From the NCBI RefSeq assembly GCF_000600295.1, contig NZ_JEMG01000001.1, positions 3,601,800 to 3,665,799 on the forward strand: 64,000 bases of DNA, read 5' to 3'. Within the stretch, counting starts at the first letter, position 1. Each line of letters begins with the position of its first letter. Of this stretch, positions 29,381 through 38,353 are shown piece by piece. The notes beneath the pieces are model-generated. The model saw nothing but the letters and a program-made list of their open reading frames with translations, was not told the DNA's origin and did no database searches. The position numbers and the translations under genes are program-made. This stretch comes from Hylemonella gracilis str. Niagara R. GTDB lineage: Bacteria > Pseudomonadota > Gammaproteobacteria > Burkholderiales > Burkholderiaceae_C.

Positions 29381-30232
29381 ATGGTTGAACGCCGTCCTAC
29401 CCTGGGCATCCTGGCGCATGTGATCCTGTGCCTGGGCGTGCTCGTGATCGCTTTCCCGGTCTACATGGCCCTGATCGCGTCCACACACCATCCGCAGGAC
29501 ATCCTGCAAGCGCCCATGCCCCTGCTGCCAGGGGACAACGCCTGGGCCAGCTACACGGCCGCCCTGCTGGGCGAAGGCGCGGGCAGCGGTTCGCAGGCGG
29601 CGGTGGGCCGCATGATGTGGATCAGCCTGGTCAGCGCGCTGATCATCGCCATCGGCAAGATCGCCATCTCGCTGCTGTCGGCCTTCGCCATCGTCTACTT
29701 CCGCTTCCCCTTCAAGATGACCTGCTTCTGGGCCATCTTCATCACGCTCATGTTGCCGGTGGAAGTGCGCATCAGCCCGACCTACCAGGTGGTGGCTGAC
29801 CTCAGCTTGCTCAACAGCTACGCGGGGCTCACGGTGCCACTGATTGCCTCGGCCACCGCCACTTTCGTGTTCCGGCAGTTCTTCCTGACCGTGCCGGACG
29901 AGCTGGTGGAAGCCGCGCGCATGGACGGCGCCGGGCCCATGCGCTTTTTCAAGGACGTGCTGGTACCGCTGTCAGCCACCAGCATCGCGGCCCTGTTCGT
30001 GATCCAGTTCATCTACGGCTGGAACCAATACCTCTGGCCCCTGCTGATCACGACCAAGGAAGACATGTACCCCGTGGTCATCGGCATCAAACGCATGATC
30101 GCGGGCGGCGAAGGACAAAACGATTGGAACGTGGTCATGGCCACGGCCATCCTGGCCATGCTGCCCCCGGTGCTGGTGGTCATATTGATGCAGAAGTGGT
30201 TCGTCAAGGGCCTCGTGGATACGGAGAAATAA
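29381..30232 (+). CDS. ugpE: sn-Glycerol-3-phosphate ABC transporter permease UgpE
   Basis: A 283-aa partner permease to UgpA, of the MalG/UgpE type, with six predicted helices starting [22 protein letters not shown]. The conserved cytoplasmic EAA loop is [52 protein letters not shown] near the C-terminus is strongly UgpE-like. It starts one base after the ugpA stop; ugpC begins two bases after its own stop. This tight packing marks ugpA-ugpE-ugpC as one translational unit. Confidence 0.95.
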   Translation: MVERRPTLGILAHVILCLGVLVIAFPVYMALIASTHHPQDILQAPMPLLPGDNAWASYTAALLGEGAGSGSQAAVGRMMWISLVSALIIAIGKIAISLLSAFAIVYFRFPFKMTCFWAIFITLMLPVEVRISPTYQVVADLSLLNSYAGLTVPLIASATATFVFRQFFLTVPDELVEAARMDGAGPMRFFKDVLVPLSATSIAALFVIQFIYGWNQYLWPLLITTKEDMYPVVIGIKRMIAGGEGQNDWNVVMATAILAMLPPVLVVILMQKWFVKGLVDTEK

Positions 30233-30234
30233 AG

Positions 30235-31254
30235 ATGGCGGCCATCTCGCTCAAGAACATCGTCAAGCGCTACGGCGCGGGTAAAACATCCCTTCAGGTC
30301 ATCCACGGCGTGAACGCAGAGATCGCCAACGGTGAATTCATCGTGATCGTCGGCCCCTCGGGCTGCGGCAAGTCCACGCTGCTGCGCATGGTCGCGGGTC
30401 TGGAAGAAATCTCCGATGGCACGATCTCGATCGGCGAGCGCGTGGTCAACGATCTGGAACCCGCCAAGCGCGACATCGCCATGGTGTTCCAGAACTACGC
30501 GCTCTACCCGCACATGAGCGTCTTCGACAACATGGCCTACGGCCTGAAGATCGCCAAGGTGCCCAAGGATGAGATCAAGGTCCGCGTGGACAAGGCCGCG
30601 GCCATCCTCGAGCTGGGCCATCTGCTGGACCGCAAGCCGCGCCAGCTCTCGGGCGGCCAGCGCCAGCGCGTGGCCATGGGCCGCGCCATCGTGCGCCAGC
30701 CCCAGGTCTTCCTGTTCGACGAGCCGCTGTCCAACCTGGACGCCAAGCTGCGCGCGCAAACCCGCCTGGAGATCCAGAAGCTGCACCGCGAACTCGGCAT
30801 CACCAGCCTCTTCGTCACGCACGATCAGGTCGAGGCCATGACCCTGGCCCAGCGCATGATCGTGATGAACGCCGGCGTGATGGAACAGTTCGGCACGCCG
30901 CAAGAGGTCTACCAACGCCCGGCCTCGACCTTCGTCGCCAGCTTCATCGGCTCGCCGCCCATGAATCTGCTCAAGAACGCACCGGGCGTGAAGGCTGGCG
31001 CCATCCTCGGCGTTCGCCCCGAACATTTGCGCATCGCCAGCCGCGGTGAAGGCTGGGAAGCCCGACTCGAAACCCAGGAACTGCTCGGCGCGGAACGCCT
31101 GCTCTACACCCGCGTGGGCGAGGAACAGGTCATCGTGCGCGTCGACGAAAGCCAGGTCACCCCTACACCGTTCACCAACGGCTCGACCGTGCACCTGACT
31201 TTCGCACCGGAACACGTCCACCAGTTCGACGCGGCCAGCGGCAAGCGCCTGTAA
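30235..31254 (+). CDS. ugpC: sn-Glycerol-3-phosphate ABC transporter ATPase UgpC
   Basis: A 339-aa ATPase that powers the Ugp importer. It has Walker [11 protein letters not shown]-loop [15 protein letters not shown] signature [17 protein letters not shown], Walker [17 protein letters not shown] and switch histidine [10 protein letters not shown], followed by a C-terminal OB-type regulatory domain ([10 protein letters not shown], ending [12 protein letters not shown]) typical of the MalK/UgpC group. It is slightly shorter than E. coli UgpC (~356 aa). The start at ATG 30235 ([14 protein letters not shown]) has AATAAAG before it; the open frame upstream belongs to ugpE sequence. ugpQ follows 33 bp downstream. 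Confidence 0.96.
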   Translation: MAAISLKNIVKRYGAGKTSLQVIHGVNAEIANGEFIVIVGPSGCGKSTLLRMVAGLEEISDGTISIGERVVNDLEPAKRDIAMVFQNYALYPHMSVFDNMAYGLKIAKVPKDEIKVRVDKAAAILELGHLLDRKPRQLSGGQRQRVAMGRAIVRQPQVFLFDEPLSNLDAKLRAQTRLEIQKLHRELGITSLFVTHDQVEAMTLAQRMIVMNAGVMEQFGTPQEVYQRPASTFVASFIGSPPMNLLKNAPGVKAGAILGVRPEHLRIASRGEGWEARLETQELLGAERLLYTRVGEEQVIVRVDESQVTPTPFTNGSTVHLTFAPEHVHQFDAASGKRL

Positions 31255-31287
31255 ACGCCGCCGACCCAAACCCGGACAACGCCCACC

Positions 31288-32091
31288 ATGCCCGCCTCCT
31301 CCGGCAACACCCAAGCCTGGCCCTACCCGCGCTGGATCGCCCACCGTGGCGCCGGCAAGCTGGCGCCCGAAAACACCCTGGCCGCTTTCCGCCTCGGCGC
31401 CTCGCACGGCTACCGCATGTTCGAATGCGACGTGAAGCTCTCGGCTGACGGCGTGCCCTTCCTGATGCACGACGCGACCCTGGAGCGCACGACCGATGGC
31501 CCCGCGAAGCTGCGTGCCAGCGCGGATGCTCAGCCGGTCGCCAGCGTCAGCATGGTGGGCGGCGAACACCCCTGGAGCGCTCTGTCGCGCCTGGACGCTG
31601 GCAGCTGGCACAGCCCGGCCTACGCGGGCGAACCGCTGCCCAGTTTCGAGGCCATCGCCAGCTACTGCCTGACCAACCAGTTCTTCCTCAACATCGAGAT
31701 CAAACCCACACCGGACACCGAAGAGGAAACCGGTCGGGTCGTGGCCGAGCATGCGGCGCGTTTGTGGCAAGGCCAGAAGGTGCCACCATTCCTGACCTCC
31801 TTCCGTCCCGAAGCCCTGGCGGCCGCCAAGGCCGCGCGCCCCGAATTGCCGCGCGGCCTGCTGATCGACACCTTGTGGGATGGCTGGCTGTCCACCGCCC
31901 AGGCCCTGGGCTGCGTGGCCGTGGTCTGCAACCACAAGCTGGCCGATGCCGCCTACATGGCCCAGCTGCGCCAGGCCGGCCTGCGTGCCTTGTGCTACAC
32001 GGTGAACGACGAAGCCCAGGTGCAACGTTTGCTGGCTCTGGGCATGGACGGCATCATCACGGACCGGGTTGATCTGTTCAAGCCGAATTGA
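31288..32091 (+). CDS. ugpQ: Glycerophosphodiester phosphodiesterase
   Basis: A 267-aa GDPD-fold enzyme that hydrolyses glycerophosphodiesters to glycerol-3-phosphate and an alcohol. It contains WIAHRGAGKLAPENTLAAF (HRG and the catalytic PENT), MFECDVKLSADGVPFLMHDATLERTTDG (metal-binding E-x-D and catalytic HD) and FLNIEIKPT. The product feeds central lipid metabolism. No signal peptide is seen, so it acts in the cytoplasm on imported diesters, as in E. coli UgpQ. It closes the ugp operon, 33 bp after ugpC. Confidence 0.95.
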   Translation: MPASSGNTQAWPYPRWIAHRGAGKLAPENTLAAFRLGASHGYRMFECDVKLSADGVPFLMHDATLERTTDGPAKLRASADAQPVASVSMVGGEHPWSALSRLDAGSWHSPAYAGEPLPSFEAIASYCLTNQFFLNIEIKPTPDTEEETGRVVAEHAARLWQGQKVPPFLTSFRPEALAAAKAARPELPRGLLIDTLWDGWLSTAQALGCVAVVCNHKLADAAYMAQLRQAGLRALCYTVNDEAQVQRLLALGMDGIITDRVDLFKPN

Positions 32092-32158
32092 ACGCCTGCG
32101 GGCGTGGACGCCAACACAGCTTGAGCGGCTCTCGCGCGGGCGCTCAGCACCCGCGCCG

Positions 32159-33463
32159 TCAGGACGCTTCGGCGGGCAAGGCCGCCACACGTTCCAATAG
32201 CAGTTCACGCTCACGCGCGTTGCCCGTCAAGGCCACGGCCCGCATCAGCTCGGCGCGCGCCTCGGCGTAGCGCCCCAACTTGACCAACAGATCGGCGCGC
32301 ACGCTGGGCAGCCACTGGTAGTTGCGCAACGCGGGCACATCCAACAAGGCATCCACGATGTCCAGGCCCGCCTGCGGTCCCCAGGCCATGCCCACGGCCA
32401 CAGCGCGGTTGAGTTCCACCACGGGCGAGGGCCGGACCCGGGCCAGCACGGCGTACAGCTCGGCGATGCGGACCCAGTCGGTGGCCTCGGGCGTGGCCGC
32501 GCGTGCATGGCAGGCCGCGATGGCCGCCTGCAAGGCATACGGGCCGGGCAGCACATCGCCCGCCCCGACCTCACCACCGTTCAAGGCCTCGGCACGCGCC
32601 AAGGCCGTCAGTCCACGCCGGATCAGCAGGTGATCCCAACGCGCGCGGTCCTGGTCCTGCAAAAGGATGGGGCGCCCCTCGCGATCGGTGCGTGCCGCGA
32701 GCCGGGACGATTGCAGTTCCAGCAAGGCCGCAAGCCCTTGCGCCTCGGCCTCACCCGGGGCCAGCTCAGCCAGCATGCGGGCCAGGCGCAATGCCTCCTG
32801 CGTCAGCGCGGGCCGCATCCAGTCCTCGCCCGCCGTGGCGGTGTAGCCCTCGTTGAACACGAGGTAGATCACTTCCAGCACCGAGGCCAACCGGGGCGCC
32901 AAGTCCGCGCCACGCGGCACTTCGTAGGGCACCTGGGCATCCGCCAAGGTGCGTTTGGCGCGCACGATGCGCTGGGCGATCGTGGGCTCGGACGCGAGAA
33001 AGGCCCTGGCTATCTCGTGCGTGGACAGTCCTCCCAGCAGTCGCAGCGTGAGTGCCACCCGAGCCTCGGCAGACAGGACCGGGTGGCAGGCGGTGAAGAT
33101 CAGGCGCAGCAGGTCGTCGCCGATGTCGTCCTGCCGCGCCGCGTCCAGCGCGTCCACGAAGTCGGGCACGACCAGGGCCTCCTGGGCCTCCAGGTCGGCA
33201 CCCAGCTGCTGAAGCTTGTCGTCGCGCATCTTGCCGTGGCGCAGGTGGTCCAGTGCCCGGCGCTTGGCCGTGGTGGTCAGCCAGGCACCGGGCTTGTCCG
33301 GAATGCCCTCGCGCGGCCAATGCTCCAGCGCGGCGACCAAGGCGTCCTGCGCCAGCTCCTCGGCCACGCCCAGGTCGCGCACCAGACGCGCGACCACTGC
33401 GACGATGCGGGCCGACTCGATGCGCCAGACCGCGGCGATCGCCTGATGGGTGGCTGAATGCAT
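32159..33463 (-). CDS. ECF42-type RNA polymerase sigma factor with long C-terminal extension
   Basis: A 434-aa protein. The first ~180 residues hold ECF sigma region 2 (ARIVAVVARLVRDLGVAEELAQDALVAALEHWPREGIPDKPGAWL) and region 4 (LRLLGGLSTHEIARAFLASEPTIAQRIVRAKRTL). The remaining ~250 residues form the DUF6596/TPR-like extension typical of the ECF42 group (LYLVFNEGYTA-like block; LLEL, ELNRAVAVGMAWGPQAGLDIVDAL). ECF42 sigmas have no anti-sigma factor and are encoded beside DGPF/YCII proteins, exactly as here. It starts at ATG 33463, 7 bp after the VOC gene, so it belongs to the DGPF-VOC-sigma operon driven by the promoter at 34361-34392. Confidence 0.92.
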   Translation of the reverse strand: MHSATHQAIAAVWRIESARIVAVVARLVRDLGVAEELAQDALVAALEHWPREGIPDKPGAWLTTTAKRRALDHLRHGKMRDDKLQQLGADLEAQEALVVPDFVDALDAARQDDIGDDLLRLIFTACHPVLSAEARVALTLRLLGGLSTHEIARAFLASEPTIAQRIVRAKRTLADAQVPYEVPRGADLAPRLASVLEVIYLVFNEGYTATAGEDWMRPALTQEALRLARMLAELAPGEAEAQGLAALLELQSSRLAARTDREGRPILLQDQDRARWDHLLIRRGLTALARAEALNGGEVGAGDVLPGPYALQAAIAACHARAATPEATDWVRIAELYAVLARVRPSPVVELNRAVAVGMAWGPQAGLDIVDALLDVPALRNYQWLPSVRADLLVKLGRYAEARAELMRAVALTGNARERELLLERVAALPAEAS

Positions 33464-33470
33464 CCGTGCT

Positions 33471-33887
33471 TCAGTTGGCCGGGGCGTCCAGCGTCGCGGG
33501 GTCCATCCAGACCGGCTCCCATATGTGCCCGTCCGGGTCGCAGAAGGCGTGTGCGTACATGAAACCGTGGTCTTCCGGATCGCGCGCGCTGCGGCCACCG
33601 TGGGCGAGGGCCTTGCGCACCAGTTCGTCCACTTCGGCCCGGCTCTCGCACGACAAGGCCACCAACACCTCGGTGGCCTGGCGCGCGTCGGCGATGGTGG
33701 TGCCGCGCAGGAAACTCTGGAAGAAGGGCTTGACCAGCAACATCACGAAGATGTCCTCGGACACGACCATGCAGGCACCCTGCTCGTTGGTGAACTGCGG
33801 GTTGAAGTCGAAACCCAGGGCTCGGAAGAAGGCCTGGGAACGTGCCATGTCCTCGATGGGCAGGTTGACAAAAATCTTGCGGCTCAT
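33471..33887 (-). CDS. VOC/glyoxalase-superfamily protein
   Basis: A 138-aa vicinal-oxygen-chelate fold protein. KIFVNLPIEDMARSQAFFRALGF is the first beta-alpha-beta module and HGFMYAHAFCDPDGHIWEPVWMD the end of the second, with DPDGHIWE a frequent metal-ligand position. The substrate is unknown; members act as glyoxalases, dioxygenases or resistance proteins. It starts at ATG 33887 with AGGAG six bases upstream; the extra open frame to 33914 is not needed. It lies between the DGPF gene and the sigma factor gene and is probably a member of the ECF42 operon. Confidence 0.88.
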   Translation of the reverse strand: MSRKIFVNLPIEDMARSQAFFRALGFDFNPQFTNEQGACMVVSEDIFVMLLVKPFFQSFLRGTTIADARQATEVLVALSCESRAEVDELVRKALAHGGRSARDPEDHGFMYAHAFCDPDGHIWEPVWMDPATLDAPAN

Positions 33888-33910
33888 GGTGGTGCTCCTG
33901 ATGATGTTCG

Positions 33911-34333
33911 TCACATGTCGATCTTGCGGAAACGCTCGGCCGTGGGCTCGGACAGCAGTCCGTCAAAGTCTTCCAGCTCGAAGAGCTGCCGCACCTCGAC
34001 ATGGCAGGGTACGCCTTCGCTGATCGGGTTGGGGAAGCGGCGCGTCCATTCCAGCGCCTCCTCGCGACTGCGGGTCTGGATCAGGGTGTAGCCGGCGACC
34101 AGCTCCTTGCTCTCGGTGAAGGGGCCATCCACCACGGTCCGCTTGCCATCGGCGCTGTAATGCACGCGCCAGCCCTTGCTGCTGGGCTGCAGGCCAGAAC
34201 CGTCGAGCAGCACACCGGCCTGGGCCAGTTCCTCGTGGTAGGCCGCCATGGCGGCGAAGACAGGCTCGGGATTGTCGGGGAAACGGCCGGCCTCGGAATC
34301 GGCGGTGGCCTTGACGATGATCATGAAGCGCAT
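33911..34333 (-). CDS. YCII/DGPF-family protein (ECF42 partner, paralog 1)
   Basis: A 140-aa YCII-like protein. It begins MRFMIIVKATADSEAGRFPD and contains LLDGSGLQPSSKGWRV, VVDGPFTESKELVAGYTLIQTRSREEALEWTRRFPNP, where DGPFTE is the DGPF signature. The YCII fold is a small ferredoxin-like dimer; its ligand in this group is unknown. It starts at ATG 34333 with AAAGGAG upstream and lies 30 bp below the putative ECF42 promoter. It is first in the operon DGPF-VOC-sigma and shares the fold with the second YCII gene at 35101-35460. Confidence 0.92.
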   Translation of the reverse strand: MRFMIIVKATADSEAGRFPDNPEPVFAAMAAYHEELAQAGVLLDGSGLQPSSKGWRVHYSADGKRTVVDGPFTESKELVAGYTLIQTRSREEALEWTRRFPNPISEGVPCHVEVRQLFELEDFDGLLSEPTAERFRKIDM

Positions 34334-34360
34334 GGGAAGCTCCTTTCTTTGCGGTTCATT

Positions 34361-34392
34361 CCCACGACGAACGACGCAGGACGGAATCGACA
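34361..34392 (-). promoter_or_regulatory. Putative ECF42 promoter of the DGPF-VOC-sigma operon
   Basis: On the minus strand TGTCGA (34392-34387) is followed by a 17-bp spacer and CGTCGTGGG (34369-34361). It has the same core and spacing as the element at 35011-35043, and TGTCGA / CGTC are, to my recollection, the -35 and -10 motifs reported for ECF42 sigmas. The DGPF start codon lies 30 bp downstream. Confidence 0.75.
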
Positions 34393-34416
34393 GGGTGTGC
34401 AAAAAATGCGCAGAGT

Positions 34417-34971
34417 TCAGGAACGTTCGGCCAGTGTCTTCAGATCGGCCAGCCCCACCTCGAAGTCAGTGCCCACCATGCGGTCCATGTCGAAAAAGAG
34501 ATGCATGACCTTGGCCATGAGGGGCAGCGGGCCCACGCCCTGCATGGCCCAAGTCACTTCGGTCACACCATCACCACGGGGCACAAGCGTGAACGTCACC
34601 TGATTGTGTGCCTTGAAAGGCTCATGCATGTCCAGGGTCATCACCACCCGCTGAGGTGCGCTGGATTCGACGATCGCAATGCTGCCACGACCCACGGTGC
34701 GGCCATCCCCTTCGAAATCGAGGCCCGCGCCCGGGCCGGCATCCGGGCCGTGGTAGCGGGAGACCATGCCCGGGTCCTTCTTCATGTAAGGGTTCCAGGT
34801 GTTGAAGCGCCGCAGATCGTTGATCAGCGGATGGATACGTTCGGCGCTGGCCTGGATGCGCAGGCTGCGCTGTACCTGGAAACTGTCCGGCTGGCGTGAC
34901 GCGTACAACAGCAAGGCGGCCACGGCCAGCGCCAGCACAACGGCGATGGCCAAGAGGGATTTGGCGATCAT
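34417..34971 (-). CDS. Membrane-anchored SRPBCC (polyketide cyclase/START-like) protein
   Basis: A 184-aa protein with an N-terminal helix (SLLAIAVVLALAVAALLLYA) and a SRPBCC ligand-binding fold: VQRSLRIQASAERIHPLINDLRRFNTWNPY, RVVMTLDMHEPFKAHNQVTFTL, VTEVTWAMQGVGPL and the final helix MVGTDFEVGLADLKTLAE. It is thus likely anchored to the inner membrane with a hydrophobic pocket for a small lipophilic ligand; the ligand is unknown. It starts at ATG 34971 with AGGAG upstream. The gene carries its own copy of the ECF42-like promoter 41 bp upstream, implying co-regulation with the DGPF operon. Confidence 0.87.
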   Translation of the reverse strand: MIAKSLLAIAVVLALAVAALLLYASRQPDSFQVQRSLRIQASAERIHPLINDLRRFNTWNPYMKKDPGMVSRYHGPDAGPGAGLDFEGDGRTVGRGSIAIVESSAPQRVVMTLDMHEPFKAHNQVTFTLVPRGDGVTEVTWAMQGVGPLPLMAKVMHLFFDMDRMVGTDFEVGLADLKTLAERS

Positions 34972-35010
34972 GGGACAACTCCTGGAAACGGGCCGGACAT
35001 CGGCCTCTGC

Positions 35011-35043
35011 CCCCACGACGAAGCAGCCCACGCCAAATCGACC
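35011..35043 (-). promoter_or_regulatory. Putative ECF42 promoter of the SRPBCC gene
   Basis: On the minus strand GGTCGA (35043-35038) is followed by a 17-bp spacer and CGTCGTGGGG (35020-35011). It matches the element at 34361-34392 in GTCGATT, spacer length and TTCGTCGTGGG, while the middle of the spacer differs, which argues for selection on the two boxes. Confidence 0.72.
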
Positions 35044-35100
35044 GGTTTTTTGACGCGGCGCCGAAAAAAGTATCCGGATTGGTTCAGACCCTCATCCAGA

Positions 35101-35460
35101 TCACAGGAAACAGGGGCCGAACTCGCGCACTTCCACGGTAGCCCATTCGGCGGCCGGACAGGCCCGGGCGATCTCCACCGCCTGCTCGCGGGTCGGGCAT
35201 TCCAGCAGGAAATAACCGCCCACCATCTCCTTGGCTTCGGCGAACGGTCCGTCCAACACCTGGGCCGCGCCGGAGGCTGACGCTCGGCTGACGCGGGTGG
35301 CCGTGTGCTGCGAAGCGAGGGACTCGGCACCGAGCAGCAGGCCACGCGCCTGCAAATCGGCCGCGTAGCGCTGCATACGCTCGTACAAGACCCGGCCCTC
35401 GGCCTCGCCCCGGGCTTCTCTTTGCCCGACAGGCTCCAGGATCAACAGCATGTAGGGCAT
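35101..35460 (-). CDS. YCII/DGPF-family protein (ECF42 partner, paralog 2)
   Basis: A 119-aa YCII-like protein: MPYMLLILEPVGQREARGE, LLLGAESLASQHTATRVS, VLDGPFAEAKEMVGGYFLLECPTREQAVEIARACPAAEWATVEVREF. DGPFAE is the DGPF motif and GGYFLLE the core strand. It is paralogous in fold to the protein at 33911-34333 but only distantly similar. It starts at ATG 35460; the open frame continues upstream but lacks a start with a better ribosome site. Unlike the other two targets no TGTCGA-N17-CGTC element is visible directly before it. It lies 34 bp downstream of a small membrane protein gene. Confidence 0.9.
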   Translation of the reverse strand: MPYMLLILEPVGQREARGEAEGRVLYERMQRYAADLQARGLLLGAESLASQHTATRVSRASASGAAQVLDGPFAEAKEMVGGYFLLECPTREQAVEIARACPAAEWATVEVREFGPCFL

Positions 35461-35494
35461 CGGTGCTCCAGAACAGGTGAATAAAGAATAAGGT

Positions 35495-35788
35495 TCAGGC
35501 GGTGCGCCAACCGCGCAACAGCACCCATTGCAAGGTGCCCGCCCCCACCACCAAGGCAGCATACGAGGCCATCTGGCCCTCGTCCCCAAACTGCCAGAAG
35601 CAGGCCGCCAGCACGGTCAGACCCAGCAGCCACTGCGCCAGCATCTGCCCCCACCAGGGCAGGATGGCCGCGCGGCGCCCCAGCAACAGGCGCCCCAACA
35701 GCGGCAACAACAAGGCCAGCACAGTGGCCGGCGCGGCGAAATTGAGCCCGTGCCAGAGCAGGATAGAAGAAGAATCGGAGGGGTTCAT
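35495..35788 (-). CDS. Small hypothetical membrane protein
   Basis: A 97-aa protein of unknown function with three hydrophobic stretches: [45 protein letters not shown] and [19 protein letters not shown], so a three-helix inner-membrane protein. It starts at ATG 35788 behind GGAGGGG-like purines. It is divergent from hemA and heads the minus-strand string that continues into the second YCII gene. No family name was recognised. Confidence 0.75.
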   Translation of the reverse strand: MNPSDSSSILLWHGLNFAAPATVLALLLPLLGRLLLGRRAAILPWWGQMLAQWLLGLTVLAACFWQFGDEGQMASYAALVVGAGTLQWVLLRGWRTA

Positions 35789-35820
35789 GCAGGAGTACGG
35801 TCAGGTGCTTGCGCAAATTT

Positions 35821-35826
35821 TATAAT
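35821..35826 (+). promoter_or_regulatory. Candidate -10 box of hemA
   Basis: A perfect TATAAT lies 41 bp upstream of the hemA start codon in an AT-rich patch (AAATTTTATAATTCAG). The corresponding -35 at 17 bp is poor (CGGTCA), so the call rests on the -10 alone. Confidence 0.4.
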
Positions 35827-35866
35827 TCAGCCCTCTCGCGACTTGCTTTTGCATAAGAACTCTTCC

Positions 35867-37153
35867 ATGGCCGTCTGGGCTCTCGGCATCAACCACACGA
35901 CCGCGCCGCTGGATCTGCGCGGTCGCTTTGCTTTTGCCCCGGAGCAACTGCCCCCGACGCTGGACCACCTGCGCGAGGCCTTGCGCGCCGCACCGCAGGG
36001 TCGCCTGGCCGAGGCAGCCATTCTGTCCACCTGCAACCGGACCGAGATCTATTGCGCCAGCGAGGCGGCTGAAATCACCCCCACCCTGCAGTGGCTGGCG
36101 CAAAGCGGCGGCATTTCGCCCGAGGAACTGCGGAGCCACACCTACATGCTGCAAGGCGACGAGGCCGCGCGCCACGCCTTTCGCGTGGCCAGCGGGCTCG
36201 ATTCCATGGTGCTGGGAGAAGCGCAAATCCTGGGCCAGATGAAGGACGCCGTGCGCGCCGCCGAGGAAGCCGGCGCCCTGGGCCAGACCCTGAACCAGCT
36301 CTTCCAACGCAGCTTCGCCGTGGCCAAGGAGGTGCGCAGCTCCACCGAAATCGGTGCGCACAGCATCAGCATGGCCGCTGCCGCCGTGCGGCTGGCGGGC
36401 AATCTGTTCGAGGATTTGCGACAAATTCGCATTCTCTTCGTTGGCGCGGGGGAAATGATCGAGCTTGCAGCCACCCACTTTGCGGCTAAAAACCCTCGGT
36501 CCATCGCCATCGCCAACCGCACCCTGGAGCGTGGCGAAGCGCTGGCCACCCGCTTCGACGGCGTAGCCATGCGCTTGGCTGACCTGCCCGCGCGCCTGCA
36601 CGAATTCGACGCCGTCATTTCCTGCACCGCCAGCACCCTGCCGCTGATCGGCCTGGGCGCGGTCGAACGGGCACTGAAGCAGCGCAAGCACCGCCCCATG
36701 TTCATGGTCGACCTGGCCGTGCCGCGCGACATTGAACCGGAAGTGGGTCAACTCAGCGACGTCTACCTCTACACCGTGGACGACCTCGCCACCGTGGTGC
36801 AGGCTGGCCAGGCCCAGCGCCAGGCCGCCGTGGCGCAAGCCGAGGTCATCATCGACACCGGTGTGCGCAATTTCATGCATTGGATGGACCAGCGCGACCC
36901 GGCGAACGGCGTGGTCTCGCTGATCCAGCAACTCAACACCCAGGCTGAAAGTTGGCGCGCCGCCGAACTGGCCCGGGCGCGCAAGCTCATCGCGAAGGGC
37001 GAAAGCACGGAGGCCGTGCTCGAAGCCCTGGCCCGCGGCCTGACGCAGAAGATGCTGCATGGCGCCCTGGCGGAATTGAACACGGGCGACAGCGCCGCGC
37101 GCGAGCGGGCGGCGCTGTCCATCCAGCGGATCTTCCTGCGCAAGGAACGGTGA
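35867..37153 (+). CDS. hemA: Glutamyl-tRNA reductase
   Basis: Reduces glutamyl-tRNA to glutamate-1-semialdehyde, the committed step of C5-pathway heme synthesis. The 428-aa protein has [17 protein letters not shown] at the N-terminus, the catalytic cysteine in [12 protein letters not shown] (Cys56), [21 protein letters not shown], the NADPH-binding region [18 protein letters not shown] and [15 protein letters not shown], then the dimerisation helix. It starts at ATG 35867; the frame is open far upstream but has no family similarity there. It is followed after 3 bp by prfA and then prmC, the canonical hemA-prfA-prmC operon. Confidence 0.97.
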   Translation: MAVWALGINHTTAPLDLRGRFAFAPEQLPPTLDHLREALRAAPQGRLAEAAILSTCNRTEIYCASEAAEITPTLQWLAQSGGISPEELRSHTYMLQGDEAARHAFRVASGLDSMVLGEAQILGQMKDAVRAAEEAGALGQTLNQLFQRSFAVAKEVRSSTEIGAHSISMAAAAVRLAGNLFEDLRQIRILFVGAGEMIELAATHFAAKNPRSIAIANRTLERGEALATRFDGVAMRLADLPARLHEFDAVISCTASTLPLIGLGAVERALKQRKHRPMFMVDLAVPRDIEPEVGQLSDVYLYTVDDLATVVQAGQAQRQAAVAQAEVIIDTGVRNFMHWMDQRDPANGVVSLIQQLNTQAESWRAAELARARKLIAKGESTEAVLEALARGLTQKMLHGALAELNTGDSAARERAALSIQRIFLRKER

Positions 37154-37156
37154 ACA

Positions 37157-38257
37157 TTGAAAGACTTCCTGCGCCAGCAGCTGGAGCGTTATGCCCAGCG
37201 CCTCGAAGAATTGAACTTCCTGCTCAGCCGCGAGGACATCATGGCGGACATGAAGCAGTTCCTCGGCCTCTCGCGCGAGCACAACGAGGTCACCGCCATC
37301 GCGGGCCGTTACGCGGCATACCAGCAACGCGAGGCCGATCTGGCCAGCGCGCGTGAGATGCTGGCCGAGCCGGACATGACGGAGATCGCCCGGGAAGAGA
37401 TCACGGCGGCCACCGCCGACCTGAGTCGGCTGGAGGACGAGCTGCAGCGCCTGCTGCTGCCCAAGGACCCGGACGATGCGCGCAACGCCTTTCTTGAAAT
37501 CCGCGCGGGCACGGGCGGGGACGAGTCAGCCCTGTTCGCGGCCGATCTGCTGCGCATGTACACGCGCTACGCTGACCAGCGCGGCTGGAAGACGGAGATC
37601 ATCAGCGAGTCCCCCAGCGAGCTCGGGGGCTACAAGGAAGTGGTGTTGCGCATCGACGGCAGCGCCGCCGGCGAGGGCGGCGTCTATGGCGAGCTGCGCT
37701 TTGAATCCGGCGGCCACCGCGTGCAGCGCGTGCCCGCCACCGAGACCCAGGGCCGCATCCACACCAGTGCATGCACGGTGGCCGTGCTGCCCGAGCCCGA
37801 CGAGGAGGAGGCGGTGCGGATCAACCCGGCCGACCTGCGCATCGACACCTTTCGGGCCAGCGGCGCGGGCGGCCAGCACATCAACAAGACCGACTCCGCC
37901 GTGCGCGTCACCCACATCCCGACCGGCATCGTCGCCGAATGCCAGGACGACCGCAGTCAACACCGCAACAAGGCCAAGGCGCTGCAGGTCCTGGCAGCGC
38001 GCATCCAGGAAAAGGAACGCAGCGAGCGCGCCGCCAAGGACGCCGCCACCCGCAAGGGCCTGATCGGCAGCGGTGACCGCAGCGACCGCATCCGCACCTA
38101 CAACTTCCCGCAAGGGCGTTTGACCGACCATCGCATCAACCTCACGCTTTACAAACTTGGCCAGGTGATGGAAGGCGCGCTCGACGACGTGATCCAGGCC
38201 CTGCGGCAAGCACGCGAAGCCGAGCAGCTCGCCGAGTTGGAAGTCGCGCTGCACTGA
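37157..38257 (+). CDS. prfA: Peptide chain release factor 1 (TTG start)
   Basis: Terminates translation at UAA and UAG. The 366-aa protein contains the N-terminal helical domain ([21 protein letters not shown]), the GGQ loop [20 protein letters not shown] (GGQ near residue 238) that PrmC methylates, the stop-recognition tripeptide PAT in [15 protein letters not shown], and the C-terminal block [16 protein letters not shown]. The start is TTG at 37157, 3 bp after the hemA stop: no in-frame ATG or GTG fits, and the resulting N-terminus [14 protein letters not shown] matches the family. It is co-translated with hemA. Confidence 0.95.
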   Translation: MKDFLRQQLERYAQRLEELNFLLSREDIMADMKQFLGLSREHNEVTAIAGRYAAYQQREADLASAREMLAEPDMTEIAREEITAATADLSRLEDELQRLLLPKDPDDARNAFLEIRAGTGGDESALFAADLLRMYTRYADQRGWKTEIISESPSELGGYKEVVLRIDGSAAGEGGVYGELRFESGGHRVQRVPATETQGRIHTSACTVAVLPEPDEEEAVRINPADLRIDTFRASGAGGQHINKTDSAVRVTHIPTGIVAECQDDRSQHRNKAKALQVLAARIQEKERSERAAKDAATRKGLIGSGDRSDRIRTYNFPQGRLTDHRINLTLYKLGQVMEGALDDVIQALRQAREAEQLAELEVALH

Positions 38258-38353
38258 CGGGAGGTCCAGACCAAGCCGCAGCCTGACCAGCGAGGCGCTT
38301 ACGGTTTGCCCGGGTTCACGGCGGCTTTACGTCCCGAGGTTCTAATCAGCGCC

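Noticed and set aside
27130-29409. Very long minus-strand open frame opposite phrB and ugpA
   Set aside because: It is antisense to two genes with clear family motifs, has a His/Gln/Gly-rich composition typical of high-GC shadow frames and matches no family.
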